NCBI GenBank assembly: GCA_030704615.1
Contig: CM060732.1
Coordinates: 82,545,171 to 82,609,170 of the forward strand
Direction of reading: 5' to 3'
Source of the DNA: Takakia lepidozioides
Lineage: Eukaryota; Streptophyta; Takakiopsida; Takakiales; Takakiaceae
Length of the DNA stretch: 64,000 nucleotides
Part shown: positions 12,973 through 22,956 of the stretch, piece after piece
Position numbering within the stretch: the first letter of the stretch is position 1
Layout of the letters: every line of letters begins with the position of its first letter
Position numbers and translations under genes: made by a program
The notes under the pieces: generated by a model
What the model saw: the letters and a program-made list of their open reading frames with translations, nothing else
Database searches by the model: none
Told to the model about the DNA's origin: nothing

Positions 12973-14294
12973 CTAAGAAACATATTAATTTGTGATAAAT
13001 CGGCCATTGGGAGCAGAATTGTCTGCAATGATTCCGTTGTTGTCTCATTGACCTCATTCTTCGTGCTGTGGTGCAACGTCCGGAGGGAAGTTCATGAATG
13101 GGGAGGTGGCCGGCCAAAGGACAGGCTATCAAGCATGCTGTTTCATCACAAGGAGTGTGCAGCAGGCTCTTTTTGCAGACAATCTGGCTTCTTCAAGACT
13201 ACCACTGGCTTTGGGTGCCAAGAGGGTGCAGGCAGGTGTTCATTTTGTGGGTTTCTGGAAATGGTACTGGTCTTGTCATCTTAGGGAGCTGGCATATGAC
13301 CAGTATACATGTCGCCCAGCATTGAGTCTGAGAGCTCACTAGTTTGACCAGGCCCTGATGTGGAATGTACCAATGAATTTTGAGGCCCTGAACAATAGAA
13401 GATGATCAGTTTTAGTTCACTTGAGGACTCAAATGTATCTGCCTAGAGAGTATAAAGGGTGTCTCAGTGTATTGAAGGTATTTTGGTAACCCTCTATATG
13501 TATATTTAAGGAGTTGAGGCTTGCAAGTCTCTTACATTGATTCTTGGGTCTGTGCAATGTCCAGTTCCTTTAGACATTCTGAGTTGTACAATGTCTCAAT
13601 TAACCTTCTCACTCATATGGTATTTCATTTCCCATCTGTGAAGTTTGCTTTGCCTTTTTCACATCATAAGTTTGGCAGCTCATGATTTTGAAGGGCCAAG
13701 TGTCCTCCTGTAGGTATCATGTATCAGTCCTCTCTTTGTGACTGGCTATGTTCAGGTTGCATTGGATAGTGATAGTAGATAGAGCCATGGGAGGCTGACA
13801 AGAAACACGAGGCCAAATTACTGGAAGGCTGATACATAAGACACCTTGCTCAAGTTCACATATTGGTAATAACTATTGATGGGGCTACCTTTGTAGCCAA
13901 CCTTTTGGTCTATCAAGTTTAAGTGCAATAGAGGCGCAGATTTCTTAAGAAAAAACGAGGTTGTTCCTACAGTCTATATGTTGTAGTTATATGATGGTAG
14001 AGGGACTTAATTTCAATGATGACCGTTGGGTCGGAGCTGGTTTAGTGTAGACAACCATAGGGGCCATTAGCAGTTATGAATATTTTTGTTGCCGACATGA
14101 CAATTCCAGAAAACACGACAATTTTAGGGGAAAAAAAAGAACCCACAACATTAAAAACAGTAATTACTTTCCAATATAGTATAGAGGGTAATTGAAACCA
14201 TAGGTATGAGAAAGGAGAGAGGCTTAGGATATGGAGGGAGCTATGCTTTGGGGTCACTTCTCATACTTCCCATTTATATATTGTCACTTGTAGA
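12973..14294. other. 3' flank of SCD2-like gene, nothing further recognised
   Basis: This contains the 3' UTR of the gene and non-coding sequence. The ORFs at 13048-13342 overlap in three frames, lack family resemblance and were not accepted as genes. No RNA gene or element end was recognised. Confidence 0.4.
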
Positions 14295-14470
14295 CAACCA
14301 GCATGTAGCCCAGTGGTAATGGGCACATACCATGTTGGATGTGGTTGTGGGTTCAAACCACGGTCTGGTGTGTCATGAAGGTGTCCACCTTTCAGCTGGA
14401 AGGAAGTAGCCCTTGTGGTGAAGTGACACCATAAGTTACGCTACCTTCGGGAGGTGACAAGTAATGTGTT
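14295..14470 (+). mobile_element. tRNA-derived SINE, copy 1
   Basis: A pol III A-box-like stretch, tagcccagtggtaatgg (14305-14321), is followed about 30 bases on by a B box, ggttcaaacc (14350-14359). The body then holds the family words gtgtccacctt, tggaaggaagtagccctt and gtgacaccataa. The same order recurs at 14540, 48575, 51123 and, weakly, 51375. No ORF is expected in a SINE. Target duplications were not resolved. Confidence 0.65.
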
Positions 14471-14539
14471 CGTTTAGCCCTACTTATTTTTATACCCTTT
14501 TTGAGTTGTTATTATGTATTATGGTAGAATTAAAGTGTA

Positions 14540-14690
14540 ATGGGGAGCATCATACCATTTCATTAGAGGTTGTGGGTTCAAAACCACTTGTGTGTTGGAT
14601 GTCATAAATGTGTACCCCTTCTCATCCGAAAGCAATAGCCCTTTGGGTTCAAATGACACTATAATTTGCAATTGCCTAGGCAAGAGACCA
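14540..14690 (+). mobile_element. tRNA-derived SINE, copy 2 (diverged)
   Basis: It shares with copy 1 the B box (gggttcaaaacc near 14574) and the body words tgtcataaatgtgtacccctt, gaaagcaatagccctttgg and tgacactataattt. The A-box end is eroded. It lies 70 bases downstream of copy 1 in the same orientation. Confidence 0.5.
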
Positions 14691-15364
14691 TTTGTTTTGC
14701 TTGATTTATAGCATTGTAAGCTCCGACCATGTCAACTTTTTGAATTAAAAACCGGGTCATCTCTCGGTTCCTAACATGGTTCTCTACCCCTATACCGGAG
14801 GTCCAGATCTGGCGGGTAATTGCATGAAAGAACCAGTATAAAACATACCGGCGAGAATCCAAATCAGAGATGCCCTGCACCAGAGGTTATGTGACTCTCC
14901 ATATTTGGAAGTACCCAGCCCCAGAGGTTTCTATTCACCTTCCACAATATAGAACCTACCATGCCGGTTCTACCCAAAACTAGAGAACCTCCCAACACTC
15001 GTCTTAACCTCAAAGGAAGGAGGGTGGAGATGCCAGTGAATGTGCAAGCTAGTGGTACAAGGATGTGATTTACATTGACTCAAGGTTTTGTTAGTGTAGG
15101 CCTCAAATCTTTAGGAAATTTTGACAGTGACAATGTGTTATGATGGCGTGTAGATTGCTTACTGAAGTGGCCATTTTGGGATTGGAGGATTTTGTGTACC
15201 TATAAATATTTTTCCCCTTGGCCACCATTCTATGAGGTTAATTTGCCTCAAGGTGGGTTAAGGCTGGTTTTAGTCAAGGGCTCTCTAAACAGCACCATGA
15301 GAAACATACAAACATGTCCACCTTTAAAATGATGAACGAACTTGAGCACAGGCTGCCCCTCTAA

Positions 15365-16123
15365 AGCTCCGGCCACACCTCGAGTTAGGAAAAATGTTAA
15401 GACCAGAGTTAACACCAAGTTACCCGCACGTCGTACAAAACCCTAATTTAGCTGTCCTTTAACATTGAGTTAATTCATGTAAAACTCCTTCCCCGTTCAC
15501 ACTTGAGTGTTGGTGGTACATGGCTCTCCCTGGTGGCCCTACCATCATGTCTACTCATTCACACTGGTATGATGGCGGCGGGATGGCAACTCAGTGTTAC
15601 GTCGTCTCTCCCGTTCCCATCTGGTCCTCTACCTCGCTCTTCCAGCGTTGTTTCTTTGTTTGTTTTTGCTCTCTGGATGCTCTCATTTCGCTAGCTGTTC
15701 TTGCATAGAAATGGACACGCCTCCATTGCCTCCATGGCAGGATTGTACCATGTAGAGCCTGCGACTGTACCGTGTAGAGCACAGACAGAGTAGTAGAGCG
15801 AAGGTGATGCGGGGGAAGGAGGTCCGGGTGATCAAGGGGGGACTTAGGGGAACATAGGGGAATGCCAAAAGGGGGGGAACGTAGGGAATGCTACATAACA
15901 CCATGTTATTTGGCCTGTTTCTGTGGTGATAGCTTAACAGTGTCATTTCAATGTATATGAAATAAATACTTAACATTGAGTGTTAATTATCATTTTCTTA
16001 ACATCAACTTGTCTCCGCCCCAATCTGATGTTAGCTACCACCGGCAGGTGTGGATCCAGAGCGATTTTATTTTTTTTATAACTTCCTTTTAACATTGAGT
16101 TAACTCTAGGTGTGGTCGGAGCT
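15365..16123 (+). mobile_element. PIF/Harbinger-type non-autonomous element
   Basis: The ends are inverted repeats: agctccggccacacct...gagtta on the left (from 15365) and its inverse taact...aggtgtggtcggagct on the right (to 16123), with few mismatches over about 23 bases. Both sides are flanked by TAA (15362-15364 and 16124-16126), the 3-base target duplication typical of PIF/Harbinger and Tourist elements. The word ttaacattgagt recurs inside near both ends. No transposase was recognised in the 759 bases, so the element is taken as non-autonomous. Confidence 0.75.
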
Positions 16124-16383
16124 TAATCAAGCTCATTACTAATCATATTTACTTTCATCTTCAACTTTGAGAAGCTCCACCATCTACACCAGAATTATTC
16201 CTTCCACTGAAAATCACTTTCCCATAGTCGGAGCTGTTGCACATGCAGTTATTTTCATGGTAAGAGATTACGATCCAACAACTCAATACAACAATTTATT
16301 AGATTTGTTCTTCAACACCGTGATGCAATAATATCACACCCTAACTGAGCTTGTATCTTTCTAGGTCCATAGCTTCGGTTTGA

Positions 16384-16488
<105 letters not shown>

Positions 16489-16691
16489 TAACCCTTAAGT
16501 GCCTAAGCGACCCATTTTGGGTTTGCTTAACCAACCATAACTTCCTGTGGTTAAGGCTGATTGGGGCCTTTTTTTTGGGCTCAATCGATAGAAAATCGAG
16601 TCCCCCTTCAGATGGCATTGGCCAATTGGTCAATGCCTGAAGGGGTATGGGTCTGGACGAATGGGAAGGGGCTTTTTGAGGCCATTTTGGC

Positions 16692-16743
16692 CACCCTAAC
16701 CTGCCCAAGTTGCTGACATGGCAACTGCGGTCAGGTTAGGGTG
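16692..16743 (+). repeat. Nested perfect inverted repeat
   Basis: The outer arms caccctaacctg (16692-16703) and caggttagggtg (16732-16743) are exactly complementary over 12 bases. Inside them agttgc and gcaact form a second 6-base stem. It lies about 200 bases inside the left end of the piggyBac-type element and could be a subterminal transposase site or a hairpin. Confidence 0.6.
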
Positions 16744-17353
16744 AATGAAAGATACCCCATAAAGGAGCGGGCGGCACGCTTCCCCAAGCCAATCCCCTTG
16801 ATTGCCCGGTGGGGGCATGGCGGCCAGCGCAGGTCTGGCCATTCCCTAACCTGAAATCGATGGCGATGGAAGCTCCGGCCAACACCTTGGGCCCATAGCA
16901 GCGGGCTGGAGAGAGTGCCAAGGGGATGGCGGCAGAGCTAGGGGCTCGAGAAAAACTGCCATGAGGGGTGGGCCACACCTCGGCCAGGGGGTTGATGGGG
17001 TTGAGGGTGTGGAGTGGCCCCCATGAAAGCAGGGCCGGGTAGCCAGAGGAGCTCCCAACCCCCGTGCCCTTCTGGCCTATGGCTCCAAATATCCTAGGCC
17101 TGCAGGCTATAACATAGGTGTTGCATTGGAAGTCTTGGGCAGGGAACCTAAAGATGCGAGGGCATTGCCTGATTGGCCTCAAATTTTTTGGGGACTTCAT
17201 ATGGATGCCCATGACATTTCTACCGGATGGATTAGGAATTGAACGGAAAATTGTTTTGTATGATTTTATGAAGAGAGATTTTGGTCTGCCCAGAGAAAAT
17301 GGCAGATTTTGACCCCCCAATTTGTCACTACAAAGGAGCCCACTTGAGAACAT
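16736..17353 (-). CDS. Uncharacterised 205-residue ORF inside the 2.7-kb element
   Basis: This is the longest reading frame in the piggyBac-type element, in a GC-richer patch than its surroundings. The product is rich in Pro, Ser, Gly and Arg and shows no motif I recognise; it is not a piggyBac transposase. No coding support exists beyond length, so it may be a chance frame in GC-rich repeat DNA. Confidence 0.2.
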   Translation of the reverse strand: MFSSGLLCSDKLGGQNLPFSLGRPKSLFIKSYKTIFRSIPNPSGRNVMGIHMKSPKNLRPIRQCPRIFRFPAQDFQCNTYVIACRPRIFGAIGQKGTGVGSSSGYPALLSWGPLHTLNPINPLAEVWPTPHGSFSRAPSSAAIPLALSPARCYGPKVLAGASIAIDFRLGNGQTCAGRHAPTGQSRGLAWGSVPPAPLWGIFHSP

Positions 17354-17399
17354 TTCAGAAAAAACTGAAAATTTCTGAGAATGTGTTATCAGGTATTGG

Positions 17400-18960
17400 G
17401 TCTTACCCTACACTCTACCCGAGCCCTCGCTGCTTCGGCTGTCTAATCACTCAATAAGTTACTTAACTTACCACAGCCAGTTCTGGAACTTACTCCTCTT
17501 CCTCACGACGATGGAATCTGAGTGTGAGTGGTGGGAAAACTGTATTGAAGTTTATACATCGATGCAAGTGTACATTGCACGAGTCTATTCAAGTTAATAC
17601 AATCTTAAATCATGTCGCAACGGTACCCGGCCCACCATCATACGTTACAGTGGGGCCCCTGACATTGAACCAACTTGCACTCGTGTGTAGTAGTTGCAAT
17701 TGATGGCTTGTAAGAGTACAGAGACGAGACGATTCTGGCAAACTCGGAAGTCGGTGGCAAGTGTTGCGTTGGTACATACATCTGCTCAAACGCCTTCAGA
17801 TCCTCCTCTAACTTTGGCACCCTTCATCACAAACTTGCCAAACGAGGATTGTAATAACCTAAGATAGGTTTCAGACTGGCGACCGGACAAACTTTTTGTC
17901 CCTACAAACTACAGTAGCGTTTTTCACTATTAGCGCTGACAAGATGCAGACACCTAGTGGACAGAAACAGCGTTCTCAGACTATGTAGCACTGACAAGAT
18001 GTAGATACGTACAGTCGTACCTCTTTTATGGTTATCAGTTGGGAGTAGAGAAAAGTTAACCAGTAGAGATAATGTAACCAGTAACACCTTTATAAATATA
18101 ACGACTATCGTAGTACCTTGGCAAGTTCGACACAAATTTTAATATTTTAAAGACAGTTGAAAGTTCTGGAAATTAGTTTTATGAAATTAAATAATTTCGT
18201 GAATGATAATAAAGTATCTTTGGGAATATTCCATATTTCGAAACGAATTCTCAAAATAAAATAAATAATTCGACATAAGAGTGTTAGGTACTACCGTATC
18301 CAGTCTAGATCATTTCTAAGTTAACTATTACATAAGCATTCTATGCCCAGACAGGACCCACCCGAGTTATTACAATTTACAAGTACACCTTGCAGGAGTC
18401 TAATCCACCTCAATGCTACACATTCTATGCAATTATAAACGAGTTATAAACACGTTAAAGAAACTTTATCTTTATCTTTATGCAATTACAAACACATATA
18501 TGCTCAAAGTCCTTAGCTATTCTACCCTCCTTTTCTACAACAGCAACACACACCTCTCTCCACCTACCAGAATCATTCATGTTTCCTTGCTCGACTATGC
18601 AGCTGCTTCAAGACTATGCGACAGGCATGCCCTAACCTACCAATAAGCTTAATACTGATTGGCTGAATTTTGTTATCTACTTGGTTGTAATCAGCTACCA
18701 TCAGATAAGATAGATCACTCTTCTGGATTACAGATAAGATGACAAAAGTTAACTAGTATCCATACACACCTAACACTAGAGGGAGTAGTGAAAACGTAAC
18801 TACTAAACATTTAACTATTTCCTCTGTATTTTTAGTGGGAATAGCAAAAAGATAACTAGAAGACCTGTTTGCACTTATAATCAGGTAACCATTAAGGAGG
18901 TTCGACTGTACACATAAGTTGGCCAAAGGGCCTTGAGAAAGAGGGCTGAGCGAGAGAGAT
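17400..18960. other. AT-rich interior of the 2.7-kb element, no gene
   Basis: No coding region is supported. A short direct repeat of ctgacaagatg occurs at about 17935 and 17990. The word gaaactttatctttatcttt at about 18460 recurs at about 33555, suggesting a shared retroelement tail, but no element body was recognised at either place. Confidence 0.35.
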
Positions 18961-19386
18961 GCCGCAAACTGGAGTTAGCTTGAATGAGAGAACCTCTTCC
19001 CGGTGTGGGTCTCAAGAGAAAGTGGAGAAACAAGCTCGACCCTTTGACTGGAAGTCCAAAGGTGGAGCTTGTTCCTCCAATTTTCTCTGGGGACCCATCC
19101 TGAAGACCAATCCATCGTTGCATGCACAGGGAAGTAAATGCTCTCCCGCGAGAAGTGTGGTAAGGAAGGAGGAAAAGGATGGGAACTGTAGACACCAGGC
19201 ACCAGGCACCAGGCACTTAAGGGTTAATTGCGATTATGGGCTGACCTCTCACCTAATGCTGGTAGACCCGACTCCCTATTTCCTGTGGATATGCCATAGG
19301 AAATGCCCTATAAAGTACATCAAGGTCAACATTCTTAGGAAATGGTGGATGAGTAGCTCCGCAGATAAATGAATGAAGCAAGACAC

Positions 19387-22300
19387 TCACACCAGCATTT
19401 CACCAGTAATCACCACAAGAACAAGCCCCATCTTCAAAGTGGTGAAAGCGGTTAGCATCCCGTACAACAATGGCGCGGCAACAATCTTTGAGATGAACTT
19501 GGTGGAGGTGTGGCAGTCACCACACACCCGAAGATTCTTGACGAGACAGAGAGGTGTCCTAGGGGCTGTACTGATCAGCCCAAAAACAATGGCCAGCTTC
19601 TCACTGTGGTGGCAAAGAGCAAATTCCTTCTGCTCCTCCCCCACATCATGCAATACAAAGCGCGTGTCAGGCACATACCCTGCCTCCTTCATCTGCCCAG
19701 ACAATCTTCTCAGCTCAGCATAGATTTCCTTAATTTTGGGATGCAATTTGTCATCTACAACAAAGGTGTGCACCCTGTTGCCAACCTCAATGCAGCAGCG
19801 ACCTGGCTCCTTTCTAACCCCTCTGACCTTCATCATTTTTCTCACCCTTGCACTAACATCCCACATGCCGGCTGCAGCATAGATGTTTGATAGCAACACA
19901 TAAGTCGTGGCATCCTGTTCATCCCACTTGAGAATAGAAGTTGCTGCACGTTCAGCCATCTCCACATTGCCATGGATTCTGCAGGCACCAAGCAAGGCCT
20001 TCCACACCACAGCATCTGGTTTGATTGGCATTTTATTAATGAGGTCCTCTGCCTCATCCAATCGTCCTCCACGTCCAAGAAGGTCCACCATGCAGCCAAA
20101 GTGCTTTACTGTCGGAGTGACACCATGATCTTGACTGAGGGAATCAAAGTAGCGTCTTCCTTCATCCATTAGGCCAACGTGGCTGCATGCAGAGAGAACA
20201 CATATAAATGTGATACCGTCCGGCTTCAAGCCTTCCTTTTGCATTCCTTCAAATAGTTGCAGGACCTCCCTATGACAACCATGCTGCGCATATCCTGCGA
20301 TCATCGTGTTCCAGGACACCACATTTCGTTCAGCCATATTGTCGAACACTCCCTTTGCATCCTCGATGCTACCGCATTTGGCATACATGTCCACCAGGGT
20401 ATTGTTCAGAATGACGGATGGTACAATTCCTGTTTTGATGATGTCACCATGGACCTTTTTGGCCCTTTCCAGGGCTGCCAGGCTCGCACATGCATTGCAA
20501 ACACAAACAAATGTGATGTGGTCGGGTTTTACCCCTTCCCGCATCATTCGCTTATAGGTCTCCAAAGCCTCCATCCCGCGCCCCTGCTGTGCATATCCTG
20601 CAATCATCGCATTCCATGACACAACATCTCGGTCAGCCATATTGTCAAACACCCCCTTTGCATCCTCAATGCTGCCACATTTGGCATACATGTCTACGAG
20701 TGTATTGTTCAGATTGACATCTGGTACAATTCCAGCTTTGACAATGTGGCCATGGACCTCTTTGCCCTTTTCCAGGGCTGCCAGTCTCGCACATGCATTG
20801 CAAACACAAACGAATGTGATGTGGTTGGGCTTCACTCCTTCTTGCATCATTTGCTCATAGGTCTCCAAAGCTTCCATCCCACACCCATGCCCCGCATATC
20901 CTGCAATCATAGCGCTCCAGGACACCACATCTCGCTCAGCCATATGGCCAAACACTCCCTTTGCATCCTCGATGCTCCCACATTTGGCATACATGTCCAC
21001 CAGGGTATTGTTTAGAATGACATCTGGTACAATTCCAGCTTTGATGATGTGACCATGGACCTCTTTGCCCTTTTCCAGGGCTGCCAGGCTCGCACACGCA
21101 TGACAAACAGAAACGAATGTGACCTGGGTTGGCTTCACCCCTTCCTGTATCATTTGCTCATACATCTGCAAAGCCTCAATCCCACAACCATGCTGGGCAT
21201 ATCCTGCAATTATCGCGTTCCAGGACACCACATTTCGTTCAGCCATATTGTCGAACAATCCCTTTGCGTCCTTGATGCACCCATATTTGGCATGTCCTGC
21301 GATCATCACATTCCAGGACACTACATTTCGTTCAGCCATACTGTCGAACACTCCCTTTGCATCCTCGATGCTACCGCATTTGGCATACATGTCCACCAGG
21401 GTATTGTTCAGAATGACATCTGGTACAATTCCTGCTTTGATGATGTCACCATGGATCTCTTTGCCCCTTTCCAGGGCTGCCAGGCTCGCACATGCATTGC
21501 AAACGCAAACAAACGTGATGTGGTCAGGCTTCACCCCTTCCCGCATCATTTGCTCATAGGAGTCCCAAGCCTCCATCCCGTGTCCATGCTGTGCATATCC
21601 TGCGATCATTGTGTTCCAGGACACCACATCTTGTTCAACCATATTGTCGAACACTACCTGTGCATCCTCGATGCACCCACATTTGGCATACATGTCCACA
21701 AGGGTATTGTTCAGATTGACATCTGGTACAATTCCTGCTTTGACGATATCACCATGGACCTCTTTGCCCTTTTCCAGGGCTGCCAGGCTCGCACATGCTT
21801 TGCAAACGCAAACAAACGTGATGTTGTTGGGCTTCACTCCTTCCTGCATCATTTGCTCATAGGTCTCCAAAGCCTCCATCCCACACCCATGCTGCACATA
21901 TCCTGCAATCATAGCACTCCAGGACACCACATCTCGTTCGGCCATATGGACGAACACTCCCTTTGCATCGTCAATGCTCCCGCATTTGGCATACATGTCC
22001 ACCAGGGAATTGTTCAGAATGACATCTGGTACAATTCCAGCTTTGATGATGTGATCATGGGCCTCTTTGCCCTTTTCCAGGGCTGCCAGGCTCGCACACG
22101 CATTGCAAACGCAAACAAATGTGATGTGGTTGGGCTTCACTCCTTCCTGCATCATTTGCTCATAGGTTTCCAAAGCCTCCATCCCACACCCATGCTGCGC
22201 ATATCCTGCAATCATAGCACTCCAGGACACCACATCTCGTTCAGCCATATGGTCAAACACTTGCTTTGCATTGTCAATGCTCCCACATTTGGCATACATG

Positions 22301-22956
22301 TTCATCAGGGCAGTGTTCAGAACAACATCTGGTACAATTCCAGCTTTGACGATGTCACCATGGACCTCTTTGCCCTTTTCCAGGGCTGCCAGGCTCGCAC
22401 ACGCATTGCAAACGCAAACAAACGTGATGTGGTTGGGCTTTACCCCTTCCCGCATCATTTGTTCATATGTCTCCAAAGCATTCCTACCACACCGATGCTT
22501 GGTAAATCCTGCCATCATTGTATTCCACGTGATCAAGCATCGTTGAGGCATCCTGTTGAACACTTGGCAAGCATCCACAATGCTCCCGCACTTAACATAC
22601 ATGTTGACAAGGGTGTTGTATAGAAAAACGTTTGGCTTGAATCCACTTTGGATAATGTGAGCGTGCACCTGCTTTCCAGCTTCCAGGCCTTTCATCTTGA
22701 TGCACTTATGCAAGAGACGGATGTATGTATCTGAATCTGCTGAAATGCTTCCTTCAATTAAAGTCTGTAGAGCCTCTTTCAGTCGCCCTGCGTCACATAG
22801 CATCCTCACATCACGTCGAGAAGTGCAAGAAGGGGCACTGTGGACTCCCTCTCTTGGTCCTCTTTTGGAAGCTGTGGTCATGGTCGAGGTGCCTGATTTT
22901 ATCAACTGTGCCACCGCTGCTGCTTCCAGTTGACCATCTACCCATGCAGGTTTCAT
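19387..22956 (-). CDS. PLS-class PPR protein with frameshifted DYW domain
   Basis: Intronless PPR gene, about 1190 residues from the ATG at 22956 (an alternative ATG lies at 22881). PLS-class DYW proteins bind organellar transcripts, and many direct or carry out C-to-U editing (family knowledge). The array consists of about nine P-L-S triplets of 101 residues, with the words [29 protein letters not shown] and [17 protein letters not shown] and E+ motifs follow ([35 protein letters not shown]), then a DYW domain with the zinc and catalytic region CHHSEKLA and the CGDCH motif. After KFISKIV the frame shifts by one base near 19476-19482; the neighbouring frame encodes the remaining canonical end, finishing CSCGDYW with a stop at 19400-19402. 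As read, the second zinc-binding region is lost. This is either a real mutation or a sequencing error. The frame is also open upstream into a PDF-motif half-exon. Confidence 0.85.
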   Translation of the reverse strand: MKPAWVDGQLEAAAVAQLIKSGTSTMTTASKRGPREGVHSAPSCTSRRDVRMLCDAGRLKEALQTLIEGSISADSDTYIRLLHKCIKMKGLEAGKQVHAHIIQSGFKPNVFLYNTLVNMYVKCGSIVDACQVFNRMPQRCLITWNTMMAGFTKHRCGRNALETYEQMMREGVKPNHITFVCVCNACASLAALEKGKEVHGDIVKAGIVPDVVLNTALMNMYAKCGSIDNAKQVFDHMAERDVVSWSAMIAGYAQHGCGMEALETYEQMMQEGVKPNHITFVCVCNACASLAALEKGKEAHDHIIKAGIVPDVILNNSLVDMYAKCGSIDDAKGVFVHMAERDVVSWSAMIAGYVQHGCGMEALETYEQMMQEGVKPNNITFVCVCKACASLAALEKGKEVHGDIVKAGIVPDVNLNNTLVDMYAKCGCIEDAQVVFDNMVEQDVVSWNTMIAGYAQHGHGMEAWDSYEQMMREGVKPDHITFVCVCNACASLAALERGKEIHGDIIKAGIVPDVILNNTLVDMYAKCGSIEDAKGVFDSMAERNVVSWNVMIAGHAKYGCIKDAKGLFDNMAERNVVSWNAIIAGYAQHGCGIEALQMYEQMIQEGVKPTQVTFVSVCHACASLAALEKGKEVHGHIIKAGIVPDVILNNTLVDMYAKCGSIEDAKGVFGHMAERDVVSWSAMIAGYAGHGCGMEALETYEQMMQEGVKPNHITFVCVCNACARLAALEKGKEVHGHIVKAGIVPDVNLNNTLVDMYAKCGSIEDAKGVFDNMADRDVVSWNAMIAGYAQQGRGMEALETYKRMMREGVKPDHITFVCVCNACASLAALERAKKVHGDIIKTGIVPSVILNNTLVDMYAKCGSIEDAKGVFDNMAERNVVSWNTMIAGYAQHGCHREVLQLFEGMQKEGLKPDGITFICVLSACSHVGLMDEGRRYFDSLSQDHGVTPTVKHFGCMVDLLGRGGRLDEAEDLINKMPIKPDAVVWKALLGACRIHGNVEMAERAATSILKWDEQDATTYVLLSNIYAAAGMWDVSARVRKMMKVRGVRKEPGRCCIEVGNRVHTFVVDDKLHPKIKEIYAELRRLSGQMKEAGYVPDTRFVLHDVGEEQKEFALCHHSEKLAIVFGLISTAPRTPLCLVKNLRVCGDCHTSTKFISKIVAAPLLYGMLTAFTTLKMGLVLVVITGEMLV
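20290..22600 (-). repeat. 303-bp tandem units within the PPR gene
   Basis: The word ggcatacatgtcc (and its variants) occurs at 20381, 20684, 20987, 21383, 21686, 21989, 22292 and 22595. The spacing is exactly 303 bases, apart from one step of 396, which is 303 plus an extra 93-base S motif (31 residues). Units are nearly identical at the DNA level, so the array is recent or homogenised by unequal exchange. Confidence 0.9.

Larger units (their letters stand above)
16492..19223 (+). mobile_element. piggyBac-type element, TTAA-flanked, 2.7 kb
   Basis: The left end reads TTAA (16488-16491) then ccttaagtgcct preceded by c; the right end is the exact inverse, aggcacttaaggg (19211-19223), followed by TTAA (19224-19227). 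TTAA target duplication and terminal repeats starting with CCC are the hallmark of the piggyBac superfamily. A perfect 12-base inverted repeat sits subterminally on the left (16692-16743) and three ccaggca-type repeats on the right (about 19193-19213). No piggyBac transposase was recognised inside, so it is either non-autonomous or a chance pair of ends; the 13-base identity plus TTAA at both sides favours a real element. Confidence 0.6.

Noticed and set aside
16736-17353. piggyBac transposase within the TTAA-flanked element
   Set aside because: The frame lacks every piggyBac block (IDE, VDNFF, YYSVKxR) that is visible at 55.7-57.1 kb.
21049-22623. 524-residue plus-strand ORF and several 70-150-residue ORFs opposite the PPR gene
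   Set aside because: They are antisense shadows of the 303-bp PPR units. The repeat keeps a frame open on both strands, and the products ([15 protein letters not shown] repeats) have no family resemblance.
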